From the NCBI GenBank assembly GCA_027318675.1, contig DAHVOT010000022.1, positions 1 to 11,573 of the forward strand: a DNA stretch of 11,573 nt, written 5' to 3'. Below the pieces are notes generated by a model. It did no database searches. It saw only the letters and a program-made list of their open reading frames with translations, and was not told the origin of the DNA. Origin of the DNA: an archaeon. GTDB lineage: Archaea > Nanobdellota > Nanobdellia > Pacearchaeales > GW2011-AR1. Below are positions 1 to 6,197 of this stretch, piece after piece (within the stretch, counting starts at the first letter, position 1; each line of letters begins with the position of its first letter). The translations under genes and the position numbers were made by a program.

Positions 1-441
1 AGACTTGGGTTTAGAATTTTCTTCATCAATGTAAAAACATTCTTCTTTGCCCACAATCCAATAATCCCATCCAGAGACATCTGAGCTTACATCAACTACA
101 GTGAAATCTGGAAGTTCTTCTTTGATTGATTCCAGGAAGATTGCAACTGTTGTCAATTTATCTGATTGTACTCCTACTTTTCCCGAATAAATTGGCTCCA
201 GTAATTGCAAAACTTCAAATGTATGAACTCCTTCAGGCACTTCTGAAAAATTGAAGTATCCTTCAGAATTGGTAAAAACAGTCATATAGCCTGGCAACCT
301 TATGCCAAATCCCTTAAGAGGATTGGATTCATTTTTGAGGTAAAGATTTCCATCAAGTTTTCCAAAACCGCTTGGGACATACTCTGGTTCACAGGACACT
401 GCAAAAAGTGCCACAAGTGAAAACAAGACTAACTTTTTCAT
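1..441 (-). CDS. Predicted secreted lipoprotein-like protein, 3' end cut by the window
   Basis: The reading frame runs from an ATG at 441 to the window edge with no stop, giving 147 residues of an incomplete protein. The N-terminus MKKLVLFSLVALFAVSC is a short signal peptide ending in a cysteine with small residues before it (A-V-S-C), which fits a lipobox. The mature part begins CEPEYVPSGFGKLDG and continues with 'NLYLKN...' and 'GYFNFSEVPEGVHTFEVL', a pattern like a carboxypeptidase-regulatory/CNA-B-type beta-sandwich that displays or binds at the surface; that domain assignment is by eye only. It lies 12 bases downstream of the 55-residue gene and is probably co-transcribed with it; AAAGAG just before the ATG may serve as ribosome binding site. 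Lipoproteins are not common in DPANN archaea, so the lipidation call is tentative. Confidence 0.7.
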   Translation of the reverse strand, partial: MKKLVLFSLVALFAVSCEPEYVPSGFGKLDGNLYLKNESNPLKGFGIRLPGYMTVFTNSEGYFNFSEVPEGVHTFEVLQLLEPIYSGKVGVQSDKLTTVAIFLESIKEELPDFTVVDVSSDVSGWDYWIVGKEECFYIDEENSKPKS

Positions 442-453
442 CTCTTTATTCTT

Positions 454-621
454 TTAATTGTTAAGTTTTTCTTTTGGGAATTTCGCAGGTTTTGAAATTC
501 CTTTTCTTTCCTGTCTGCCAACACGATTAACATGAGCAAGAAAGGATGGAGCAATGAAATCAGATAAGTTCATCTGACCTGCTGCTTTCTCAAAGCGGCA
601 GTAAGGTTTTGATGTCTTCAT
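454..621 (-). CDS. 55-residue basic protein of unknown function
   Basis: This small frame starts MKTSKPYCRFEKAAGQ and ends KFPKEKLNN with TAA. I do not recognise the family. It is soluble, rich in lysine and arginine, and has no signal peptide or membrane segment. The main reason to call it a gene is its start: the ATG sits in the same sequence (AATAACTAAAGTCATGAA) that surrounds the starts of the membrane-protein genes at 1026 and 1726, although the proteins are not related. It lies 39 bases after the gene ending at 661 and 12 bases before the lipoprotein-like gene, which fits an operon. It could also be the remains of a longer gene. Confidence 0.55.
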   Translation of the reverse strand: MKTSKPYCRFEKAAGQMNLSDFIAPSFLAHVNRVGRQERKGISKPAKFPKEKLNN

Positions 622-638
622 GACTTTAGTTATTAAAT
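617..638 (-). repeat. Conserved start-site sequence, copy 3
   Basis: This copy covers the start of the 55-residue gene at 621 and matches copy 1 over 22 bases, although the two encoded proteins are unrelated. That makes simple gene duplication an incomplete explanation. Confidence 0.7.
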
Positions 639-660
639 TGTTATTGTTTGTGAATTTGTT

Positions 661-1026
661 TCAAGCATTCTCTTTGTAAAAAGAATAATACAGTTGAGAG
701 ATTGCAAATTGTGCCAAAAGAATAATTATTAAAAATGGTAAAAGGAGAAAGAAATTAGGCACATTAGGAAGTAATTCTTTTATGAACTTCAATGAAATAA
801 TTATAGACATTCCATATATAATCAGATATGCCCATAATGCTGCTAAAAGACTTATGCAGTAAGAAGGTTCTTTTTTCATAAGTTCCACTCTTACCTTGGA
901 AACAGAATAAGCAAAGATGTGTGCTGCAAAGAAAGGAACGATTGTCCCAAGGATCAATGTAAGAGACTTGTATTTCAGTGTAAAAACATCTGAAATTGTC
1001 TGTTTGAAAATTCTTAAAGCTTTCAT
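661..1026 (-). CDS. Small polytopic membrane protein, paralog of the 1376-1726 gene
   Basis: A protein of 121 residues with three predicted membrane segments at about 22-44, 56-78 and 90-114, ending in the charged tail YKENA. Its first 45 residues align well with those of the gene at 1376-1726: both have MKA, then (S)D(I/V)F.LK.K.LTL.LG..(V/I)PFF..HIF. This is the clearest paralogy in the block. The N-terminal amphipathic stretch followed by a G..VPFF hydrophobic segment suggests insertion in the cytoplasmic membrane, but I recognise no family and no catalytic motif. The start is fixed by the shared start-site sequence, and the stop is TGA. It follows the gene ending at 1050 by 23 bases. Confidence 0.7.
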   Translation of the reverse strand: MKALRIFKQTISDVFTLKYKSLTLILGTIVPFFAAHIFAYSVSKVRVELMKKEPSYCISLLAALWAYLIIYGMSIIISLKFIKELLPNVPNFFLLLPFLIIILLAQFAISQLYYSFYKENA

Positions 1027-1039
1027 GACTTTAGTTATT
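1019..1039 (-). repeat. Conserved start-site sequence, copy 2
   Basis: This copy covers the start codon at 1026 and the 13 bases before it, AATAACTAAAGTC. It is identical to copy 1 over 21 bases, continuing into the third codon of the gene. Confidence 0.75.
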
Positions 1040-1049
1040 TGGTTAATAA

Positions 1050-1373
1050 TTACTTTGAATATCTTGAATACTCGAGCCTTATTACTATTGCTCTGAAAAT
1101 AAATCCAAAAATGAGGAAAAAAGAGATAAGAGTAATGAAAATCTGTAATGAAGTTGGCTGAAAATCAATGTTAAGAGAATTAAAGATCTCATTAACAATC
1201 ATCTCTATGCTCTGATACCACGGGATGCTTCCTGCAGGATCATATTTTGGCTCTGGATTGTAAGTTAAGAAAGGAATCTCCAGAGAAGATAAAAAAATTA
1301 TCAGGAATATTCCTGCTAATGCAAATGATGAATACATCATTACGTTCCAGAAATTAATGAAAAATGCTTTCAT
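1050..1373 (-). CDS. Small membrane protein with two predicted membrane segments
   Basis: The frame is open upstream to 1625, but the start at 1373 is preferred. It begins ATGAAAGC like both neighbouring membrane genes, follows the TAG of the upstream gene by only two bases, and avoids overlapping that gene in another frame. The product has 107 residues: MKAFFINFWNVMMYSS, a first hydrophobic segment at about 14-31, a polar outer loop rich in P, Y and E at about 33-70, a second segment at about 76-98, and a basic tail RLEYSRYSK. It resembles its neighbours in size and first residues but does not align with them further on. Function unknown; the tight spacing to both neighbours argues for translational coupling. 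Confidence 0.68.
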   Translation of the reverse strand: MKAFFINFWNVMMYSSFALAGIFLIIFLSSLEIPFLTYNPEPKYDPAGSIPWYQSIEMIVNEIFNSLNIDFQPTSLQIFITLISFFLIFGFIFRAIVIRLEYSRYSK

Positions 1374-1375
1374 GA

Positions 1376-1726
1376 CTAACTTATTTTTAAATGTGAATAT
1401 TCTAGATTTAATTCTGCAAAGAACGTTGAAATGATATTTATGTCCAAGCAGCAGATAAAGATCAGCAAGAGGTTTTCTTGTATAAACCCTATCAGAGATA
1501 TATTTGGAATTAATCCTGGAAATATAATCAGGATATAAAATGTTAAGACAATTAAAAAAGAGGGTAAAAATCCCCAAATGTATTTTGTTTTGTTTCTTTT
1601 TGATAATATGCCAAAAATATGGCAAGAGAAGAATGGAATAAATATTCCAAGGAGCAGTGTTAAAGGTTTATTTTTCAGATTAAAAATATCTGAAAAAAGC
1701 TGGTTGAAAGGATCTTTTGCTTTCAT
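1376..1726 (-). CDS. Small polytopic membrane protein, first gene of the small-gene run
   Basis: A protein of 116 residues with hydrophobic segments at about 22-41, 50-73 and 78-101. Its N-terminal 45 residues match the 661-1026 product (LFSDIFNLKNKPLTLLLG followed by PFF and HIF), so the two arose by duplication, while the C-terminal halves have diverged. It ends in TAG, two bases before the next ATG, so translation of the two is probably coupled. The ATG lies in the AATAACTAAAGTCATGAA sequence shared along this block. No clear TATA box sits at the leaderless distance; transcription may come from the gene-free stretch upstream or run through from the ATPase operon. I recognise no family. Confidence 0.68.
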   Translation of the reverse strand: MKAKDPFNQLFSDIFNLKNKPLTLLLGIFIPFFSCHIFGILSKRNKTKYIWGFLPSFLIVLTFYILIIFPGLIPNISLIGFIQENLLLIFICCLDINIISTFFAELNLEYSHLKIS

Positions 1727-1743
1727 GACTTTAGTTATTAAAT
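1719..1743 (-). repeat. Conserved start-site sequence, copy 1
   Basis: On the minus strand the gene starting at 1726 is preceded by and includes AATAACTAAAGTCATGAA. Copies with identical core lie at 1022-1039 and 617-638. Copies 1 and 3 match over 22 bases (1722-1743 against 617-638); copies 1 and 2 match over 21 bases (1719-1739 against 1019-1039). A shorter match, GCTTTCATGACT on the plus strand, covers the start at 1373. There is no GGAGG in it. It may be a translation-control site, a relic of duplication, or a recombination site. Confidence 0.75.
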
Positions 1744-2172
1744 GATTATCAATTTTGATAGATTATTTCTAATTTTTTAGATTGTTTTTTGTTGTTTTTC
1801 TAGGTTTTTTATTGAATGAATTATTAAGTGTTTTATCGACGGTATTTTATGGTATTTCAGGGTATTTCATTTGAAATAATGTAAAGGTTATTACTTATAT
1901 TTAGTAGAAGTTTTTGGTTTTTCTGTGTTTTTTCTATGATTTATGCAATGTCTGATGCGACAGCGCAGGTATTTCACATTGTTTAAATCAACAAAGTGAA
2001 TTTCAAATCAAATATATACAAAATCTTTTGTTTTTTTAGCAGAGTGATTTCGTTTTATTGAAATTTTATGTGCTGTTTTTATTGTTTTCGATTTTGTGTG
2101 TATTTGAAATGGTGTGTGTTTTGTTGTTTGTTTTAATTTGGTGAATATGAACTATTTAGCTATAATTTTGTT
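1727..2172. other. 446-base gene-free stretch, T/G-rich on the plus strand
   Basis: I see no convincing gene here on either strand. The plus strand is dominated by T and, from about 2030 to 2170, by T and G with very few C, so a minus-strand transcript would be A/C-rich and largely unstructured. The stretch holds three tandem 10-base repeats, a palindrome, and three copies of ATTTGAAAT or its complement (1869-1877, 2000-2008, 2102-2110). It separates the ATPase operon from the small-gene run and may carry the run's promoter, a control region, or a replication-related element; none can be shown from sequence alone. Confidence 0.6.
1841..1878. repeat. Three tandem 10-base repeats followed by a palindrome
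   Basis: Positions 1841-1870 read GGTATTTTAT, GGTATTTCAG, GGTATTTCAT, one helical turn per unit. The last unit runs into the inverted repeat TATTTCA-TT-TGAAATA at 1863-1878 (7-base arms, 2-base spacer). A further GGTATTTCA lies at 1968-1976. The spacing and symmetry look like an operator or protein-binding array about 115-150 bases upstream of the first small membrane gene. Confidence 0.5.
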
Positions 2173-4248
2173 TTAATTTCTGTTTAATCTTATTATTTTT
2201 CTCCATCCTTTTTCGCTTCTTTCTTCGTATACTTTAATTATTCCCTTAGATAATAGATTGTTCTTGGCTATGTTTCCTTTTCTTGTAGAAAGCCCCATCT
2301 TTTGATAAATCTCAACTGTATTTAGAGTGTGATTAGGGTTGCTTCTAAGAAAACTTAAGAAAGTCTGTTCTTCAGAAGATGTTAATGATTGAATTTTATT
2401 ATCAACAAAAACGCTCTGAGGATTACTTATTGTAGGTTTTACATAACTATTAGCTTCAATTGAGAGATCTGTCTTGATATTAGGTGATTTAACACCTTTT
2501 ATTGAATTAAGATAATCCTCTTTGGTTATAACTTTTTCAAGAAAATAGTTTGTTGCTAAGAATATGTCTGATTCCTTGTAAAGTCTTTCTGAAAGTCCTT
2601 GTTCTAAAATCTTTTCTGCTTCTTTTATTGAAAGTCCTTTTTCTTGAACTTGTTTTTTTATGAAAGTATAAAGAACTTCTTGTACACTTGTTAATTGGGA
2701 AAGGTTTTCTGCTTTATTTTCTTGAATATGTGTTTTTGGGGTATTATCTTCGTTATTCTCGGATATTCTGGGTATTTCAGGCATTTCCTGTATTTCAAAT
2801 TGTAATTCAATCTGAGGATTATCTCTTATTAATGCTTCTCTAAATTCTGGATCGCTTTTTTCAACTTCTATACCTTGTATTTCACAATCCATCTTAGAAG
2901 TTATTTTATCGTCTGGGATTGTATAATTTCTTAAATCAGTATAAGGGACTTTAATTAAAAAAGGATTAGTATATCTTTCTGAAAGCTTAACAACAGCATA
3001 CCCTACTGGAAGCTGTGTGAATATTTCTTTCTTTTCTGGCAATTGCATTATAGAGCTTATATCGTAAACATCTTGAGGCAATTGCTGTTGAAATGCAATA
3101 TGACAAGCGCTATTTCCCTTAACAGTGTCGCTTAATTTAGAAATGTGCTGATCTAAACAAATTAAACATGTTCCATACTCCCTCATTTCTCTGTAAATCA
3201 TATCTGTAACAGATTCTGAAACAAAGTAGGTTTTACCTTTAAGAAATATGTTGTGGGCTTCGTCAACTAAAATAGCATGATTAAACCCTTCACATACTTT
3301 TTCTGAATTAGCTTTCTTTAATTTAAAGATATAAGTTAAAATGTATTCTGCAAAAAATTTCTTCTCTACATTCCCTAATGAATTTAATTCGAAAATAACT
3401 CTCTTATCAAATAATTCTTCAACTGAAAGGCTTTTTTTACCATCGTAATTTATTACTTTTCCAAAATCTCCAAAAGTAAGAACTGTAGCAATTCTAAGAG
3501 CACTTTCATACCATGTTGCTTCTCTTCCTCTTGCTTCCTTTGCCTTTATCTCAAGCATTCTCTTAATATGCTGCCAATTTGGATAATGTTGAGAACCCTT
3601 GTAAACTCCCCATCCTTCAAACACTTCATCAAGAGTTTCTAAAAGAATTTTATGAACTCCAAAAGAAACACAGAAACTTTCAGTTAGTAAATCACATAAA
3701 GTATTTATCCATTCTTTAGGTGAAACTCCTTTTGGAGGAATGTTAATATTTGTTTTAAACAAGTTGCTTATTGAATCATTTCCTACTGTAAAACACATAA
3801 CTGAGGGATCATAATTAATTAAACTTCTGAAGCTTTTTTTCCAGTCAAAAACCAAAAAAGGCTTGTCTTTATCTATAAACTTTTGAAGAATATTCAAAGC
3901 AAGAGTAGTCTTTCCAGAACCGCTCATTCCACTTATACAAACGTGTCTTGGCCAGTCGTGTTCTCTTAATGCAAAAGGAAACAATTCTTTGTTAGCATAC
4001 ACCACTTTTGAAAGCTCATAATCTCCAGAAACTGCAAATTGTTCAGGAGGTTCAAGTAAAACTTTTTTATCTAAAAATTGTCCTAGATATTTCTGATATA
4101 GCACACTTAATATCTGAATTATTTGATTTCTTTCTTCTGAAGACTCAGACATAGAATATCTAAAATAAAGTTCATCTATTTTTCTTCCTAGTATTGGTTT
4201 AAGCTTAGAACTTATTTCTTCTATTGAAAGCGATTTTTGGTAAGTCAT
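2173..4248 (-). CDS. HerA/VirB4-type ATPase with C-terminal winged helix, mobile-element type
   Basis: A P-loop DNA-pumping ATPase of the HerA/FtsK superfamily, 691 residues. Walker A is GMSGSGKTT (107-115); Walker B is HAILVDEAH (324-332) with the acidic pair D329-E330; a downstream DQHISKL stretch (366-372) occupies the place of the polar sensor motif. Residues 1-100 form an N-terminal domain, about 445-525 looks like a flexible acidic, proline-containing linker, and about 625-690 is a winged helix with GLSTRKGN, as seen in archaeal plasmid and integrated-element ATPases. Family members typically move DNA or protein in conjugation-like transfer or element maintenance; the actual substrate here is inferred only. 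It is the last gene of an operon with two coiled-coil proteins, six bases after the previous stop. The motor-linker-winged-helix layout recalls FtsK, but the winged helix is not recognisably FtsK gamma. Confidence 0.85.
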   Translation of the reverse strand: MTYQKSLSIEEISSKLKPILGRKIDELYFRYSMSESSEERNQIIQILSVLYQKYLGQFLDKKVLLEPPEQFAVSGDYELSKVVYANKELFPFALREHDWPRHVCISGMSGSGKTTLALNILQKFIDKDKPFLVFDWKKSFRSLINYDPSVMCFTVGNDSISNLFKTNINIPPKGVSPKEWINTLCDLLTESFCVSFGVHKILLETLDEVFEGWGVYKGSQHYPNWQHIKRMLEIKAKEARGREATWYESALRIATVLTFGDFGKVINYDGKKSLSVEELFDKRVIFELNSLGNVEKKFFAEYILTYIFKLKKANSEKVCEGFNHAILVDEAHNIFLKGKTYFVSESVTDMIYREMREYGTCLICLDQHISKLSDTVKGNSACHIAFQQQLPQDVYDISSIMQLPEKKEIFTQLPVGYAVVKLSERYTNPFLIKVPYTDLRNYTIPDDKITSKMDCEIQGIEVEKSDPEFREALIRDNPQIELQFEIQEMPEIPRISENNEDNTPKTHIQENKAENLSQLTSVQEVLYTFIKKQVQEKGLSIKEAEKILEQGLSERLYKESDIFLATNYFLEKVITKEDYLNSIKGVKSPNIKTDLSIEANSYVKPTISNPQSVFVDNKIQSLTSSEEQTFLSFLRSNPNHTLNTVEIYQKMGLSTRKGNIAKNNLLSKGIIKVYEERSEKGWRKIIRLNRN

Positions 4249-4254
4249 TTTAAT

Positions 4255-4578
4255 TTACTCTCTTAATTTAGATAAATATTTAGGATAATTTGAAACATCA
4301 CCGCCAATATCTCTTAGAAAATTTAATTCGTTAATGTAATCCTGTTGCATCTTCTGTAATGTTTTTGATTTATTAAACCCAATAGAAAGATGGTTTTCTT
4401 TTAATTCCTGTAAATTATCCTCCAAAGAACAAATTTCATTATAAGCTATTTGAACGTCATCTAGAAATTCTTTTATTTTACCTATCATGCCTTTACGAAC
4501 TTGTCTATCCTGAATTCTGCATCTCTCTTGTGATTCAAGAATTAAAAGATTATATTGTTCTTTTGAACTTAATCTCAT
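4255..4578 (-). CDS. Coiled-coil protein, middle gene of the ATPase operon
   Basis: A charged, helical protein of 107 residues (MRLSSKEQYNLLILESQERCR...). Heptad-like spacing of hydrophobic residues from about 8 to 92 predicts coiled coil or a helical bundle, and no membrane segment or catalytic motif is visible. The size and layout recall short coiled-coil proteins such as FliJ-type chaperones that accompany ATPases, but there is no specific match. Its ATG begins directly after the TAA of the upstream gene, and a strong Shine-Dalgarno GGAGG at 4587-4591 (minus strand) sits eight bases before it, which settles the start. It probably works with the ATPase as an adaptor or regulator; that role is inference from the operon. 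Confidence 0.72.
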   Translation of the reverse strand: MRLSSKEQYNLLILESQERCRIQDRQVRKGMIGKIKEFLDDVQIAYNEICSLEDNLQELKENHLSIGFNKSKTLQKMQQDYINELNFLRDIGGDVSNYPKYLSKLRE

Positions 4579-5034
4579 TTAATCTTCCTCCATTAAAATG
4601 TTGTTTAGCTCTTTGATTCTGCCTTCTTTTTCACTTAATTCTTTCTCATAGATTCTAAGTTCTTTCTTTAATAGAGCAATATCTTTCCAACAGTCTATTT
4701 TTTCATTTAATTGTAATTCAGAGATTTCAACTTTCTTGTTTCTTAGTGCGTTTTTCTCTATAAGGGCTTCATTTTGACCAAGGGCTCTTAATGTGCTTTC
4801 ATTTGTAAGAATTAAGTTGCTTATTTCAGATTTTATTGCTTCCCCTTCTTTTATAAATTCTAAGCTTAATTTCTTTCTCTCTTCAATAAGTTGTTTTATC
4901 TCAGATATAGCTTTTTTCAAAGAAACGACTCTTTCTTGTCCAACTACATCTAATGTTCCCTTACCTGAAAAACCAGTTATTTCAGGTCTTTCAAGTTCTT
5001 TTAGTGAATTAAGGCTAATCCCTTTTATCTCCAT
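4579..5034 (-). CDS. Coiled-coil protein, first gene of the ATPase operon
   Basis: A protein of 151 residues. The first 35 residues (MEIKGISLNSLKELERPEITG, then a glycine-containing stretch and VGQERVV) look less helical, while about 36-150 form one long, highly charged, probably coiled-coil helix. I recognise no family. The start at 5034 is supported by the TATA box at 5056-5063, whose centre is about 26 bases away, so the mRNA is probably leaderless. The stop abuts the next ATG with no gap, and that gene's Shine-Dalgarno lies inside this gene's last codons. It heads an operon with another coiled-coil protein and a HerA-type ATPase and is likely their partner. Confidence 0.75.
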   Translation of the reverse strand: MEIKGISLNSLKELERPEITGFSGKGTLDVVGQERVVSLKKAISEIKQLIEERKKLSLEFIKEGEAIKSEISNLILTNESTLRALGQNEALIEKNALRNKKVEISELQLNEKIDCWKDIALLKKELRIYEKELSEKEGRIKELNNILMEED

Positions 5035-5055
5035 TATTATACAGTAGTTACAAAC

Positions 5056-5063
5056 TTTATAAA
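5056..5063 (-). promoter_or_regulatory. TATA box of the ATPase operon
   Basis: The palindromic TTTATAAA is preceded on the minus strand by a purine-rich BRE-like GAAAAGG. Its centre is about 26 bases upstream of the ATG at 5034, the standard archaeal distance to the transcription start, so the transcript should begin at or next to the start codon. Confidence 0.75.
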
Positions 5064-5113
5064 CCTTTTCATTTTATACCTACTTAGCAGTTACATCAAA
5101 TTAAAGATAAAGG

Positions 5114-5121
5114 TTTTTATA
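5114..5121 (+). promoter_or_regulatory. TATA box of tRNA-Leu
   Basis: TTTTTATA is preceded by the purine-rich AAAGG. It lies about 27 bases before the tRNA 5' end, so transcription should start only a few bases ahead of the mature tRNA. It is divergent from the ATPase-operon promoter, with about 50 bases between the two boxes. Confidence 0.7.
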
Positions 5122-5147
5122 GAGATATATTTTGGTAAGGCTATAAT

Positions 5148-5230
5148 GCGGATATGCCGGAGTGGTCAAACGGGGCAGACTCAAAATCTGCTGGCTTATG
5201 CCTACAGAGGTTCGAACCCTCTTATCCGCA
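5148..5230 (+). tRNA. tRNA-Leu, anticodon CAA
   Basis: An 83-base class II tRNA. The acceptor stem is GCGGATA (5148-5154) paired with TATCCGC (5223-5229), with discriminator A at 5230. The D stem is CCG/CGG; the anticodon stem GCAGA/TCTGC encloses loop CTCAAAA with anticodon CAA, reading UUG. A long variable arm (GGC-TTAT-GCC) is typical of leucine tRNA. The T arm is AGAGG-TTCGAAC-CCTCT. No CCA is encoded and no intron is present. All stems are perfect, so it should be functional. Confidence 0.97.
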
Positions 5231-5300
5231 TAGGAGAAATTAGAAATTTCCAAATTCAAGGGTAAGTTTCTTCTTCCCTGCATACAGGTTAACCGAATAA

Positions 5301-5308
5301 TTTATAAA
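5301..5308 (+). promoter_or_regulatory. TATA box of the L18e-L13-S9 operon
   Basis: TTTATAAA lies upstream of the ribosomal protein genes. The expected transcription start, about 26 bases from its centre, falls near 5331, exactly where the structured leader begins. That leaves a leader of about 109 bases before the L18e ATG, in contrast to the leaderless genes nearby. Confidence 0.7.
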
Positions 5309-5330
5309 GCCACATTAAGTTAACAAATTT

Positions 5331-5439
5331 ATCTGCGAGCGATAAGGCGCTCACAGGTTCTGCGAGCGCAAGCGATAGTAGAGTTAGATTTTCTACACTC
5401 TATAACTTGCTTAATTTATTGCTTGTAAGAAGATTCAAA
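5331..5439 (+). promoter_or_regulatory. Structured leader of the L18e operon with alternative hairpins
   Basis: A GC-rich island in AT-rich DNA. TCTGCGAGCG occurs twice (5332-5341 and 5359-5368), and CGCTCACAG (5348-5356) lies between. The middle piece can pair with the first copy (stem 5333-5341/5348-5356, loop ATAAGG) or with the second (5347-5356/5360-5369, loop GTT), each with a single C-A mismatch; the two hairpins exclude each other. A third hairpin follows at 5379-5402, and GCAAGC (5368-5373) could pair with GCTTGT (5421-5426) near the start codon. This looks like a cis-regulatory RNA, perhaps for ribosomal protein feedback; the ligand is unknown. A dispersed GC-rich repeat is the alternative. 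Confidence 0.55.
5379..5402 (+). other. Stem-loop before the L18e start
   Basis: TAGAGT pairs with ACTCTA and TAGA with TCTA around loop TTT, with one bulged C at 5396: ten pairs in all. It ends 37 bases before the L18e ATG and is the most regular stem in the downstream half of the leader. It has no T-run after it, so it does not look like a terminator. Confidence 0.6.
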
Positions 5440-5808
5440 ATGAAGTCGAAAACAAAAATATCAAAACAAACAGAAAAGAAAAGCAATACTGAATTAGTTG
5501 AAACAATAATAAATGCAAAAAAACAAGAAGCTTGGCTTGAAGTTGCAAGTATTTTATCTGGACCAAGAAGAGCAAGAATTTGCATGAATTTGGAAGATAT
5601 AAATAAAAAATCCAAAGAAGGAGAAACTGTTGTGATACCTGGAAAAGTGCTTTCTCAAGGAGAATTAACTAAAAAAATCAAGGTAATTGCATTAAATTTC
5701 TCAGATAAAGCAAAAGAAAAATTATTAAGTTCAAAATGCCAAATAGCTTATATTCAAGAAGAAATTAAATCAAATCCAAGCGGAAAAGGGGTTAAAGTAT
5801 TAAAATGA
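5440..5808 (+). CDS. rpl18e: Ribosomal protein L18e (eL18)
   Basis: A large-subunit ribosomal protein found in archaea and eukaryotes only. The 122-residue product has the expected features: AWLEVASILSGPRRAR (31-46), the hallmark GETVVIPGKVL (61-71), GELTKKIKVIALNFS (74-88) and the C-terminal NPSGKGVKVLK. The ATG at 5440 is chosen over an in-frame TTG at 5407, because the extension would be hydrophobic (LNLLLVRRFK) and unlike family members, which begin with a short basic tail. No clear Shine-Dalgarno precedes it, while a structured leader does. It overlaps L13 by ATGA, the usual coupling in this operon. In many archaea the genes for RNA polymerase subunit D and S11 lie upstream; here a tRNA and a promoter do. 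Confidence 0.96.
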   Translation: MKSKTKISKQTEKKSNTELVETIINAKKQEAWLEVASILSGPRRARICMNLEDINKKSKEGETVVIPGKVLSQGELTKKIKVIALNFSDKAKEKLLSSKCQIAYIQEEIKSNPSGKGVKVLK

Positions 5809-6197
5809 AAGTAATAAATGGAGAAAATGCAGTTATGGGAAGACTCGCTAGTTTTGCTGCTAAAGAAGCACTTAAAGGAGAAGAAATAAAAATTGTAAAT
5901 TGTGAAAAAGTAATTATAACAGGTAATAAAGAATTTACAGAAAAGGCATTTTTGCAAAAAAGAAGCAGGGTAGGTACAAGGCAAATAGGCCCAAAAGTTT
6001 CAAGATCAAGTGAAAAGATAGTTAAAAGAGCTATAAGAGGTATGTTGCCAGATCATAGGCAAGGAAGAGGAAGAGAAGCTTTCAAAAAAATAATGTGCTA
6101 TTCTGGAGTACCCCAAGAATTAAAAGACGTGAAAGCTATTTCATTAGGTGAAAAAGAAAAAATAAAATATATTTCAGTTAAGGAGATCTCAAAATGA
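5805..6197 (+). CDS. rpl13: Ribosomal protein L13 (uL13)
   Basis: A large-subunit protein of 130 residues, near the short end for archaeal L13. Visible family features are the N-terminal NAVMGRLASFAAKEAL, the central VNCEKVIITGNK, and the basic RNA-binding stretch KRAIRGMLPDHRQGRGREAFKK (about 73-94). The ATG overlaps the L18e stop by four bases (ATGA), and its own stop overlaps the S9 start in the same way, so all three are translationally coupled. A GGGG run 13 or so bases upstream could assist initiation. Nothing looks truncated. Confidence 0.96.
   Translation: MKVINGENAVMGRLASFAAKEALKGEEIKIVNCEKVIITGNKEFTEKAFLQKRSRVGTRQIGPKVSRSSEKIVKRAIRGMLPDHRQGRGREAFKKIMCYSGVPQELKDVKAISLGEKEKIKYISVKEISK

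Noticed and set aside
1374..1625. N-terminal extension of the 1050-1373 membrane gene
   Set aside because: It overlaps the well-supported upstream gene in another frame, and the shared ATGAAAGC start sequence is at 1373.
1936..1990. Short plus-strand frame starting ATGATTTATGCAATG
   Set aside because: Only 16 codons, with no ribosome binding site, promoter or conserved feature.
2761..2800. GGTATTTCAG-like periodic units inside the ATPase gene
   Set aside because: They encode the proline-rich linker QEMPEIPRI, so a 9-base codon period explains them.
1..5147. Integrated element inserted at tRNA-Leu
   Set aside because: Gene content would fit, but no second copy of the tRNA 3' end (GAGGTTCGAACCCTC) is found in the window, so no attachment pair can be shown.
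5236..5250. GAAATT-AGA-AATTTC hairpin after the tRNA as a terminator
   Set aside because: It is a weak AT stem with no T-run following; archaeal tRNA termination rarely needs a stem.
5407..5439. TTG start extending L18e by 11 residues
   Set aside because: The extension is hydrophobic and unlike family N-termini; it would also place the start close behind the 5379-5402 hairpin. ATG 5440 fits better.
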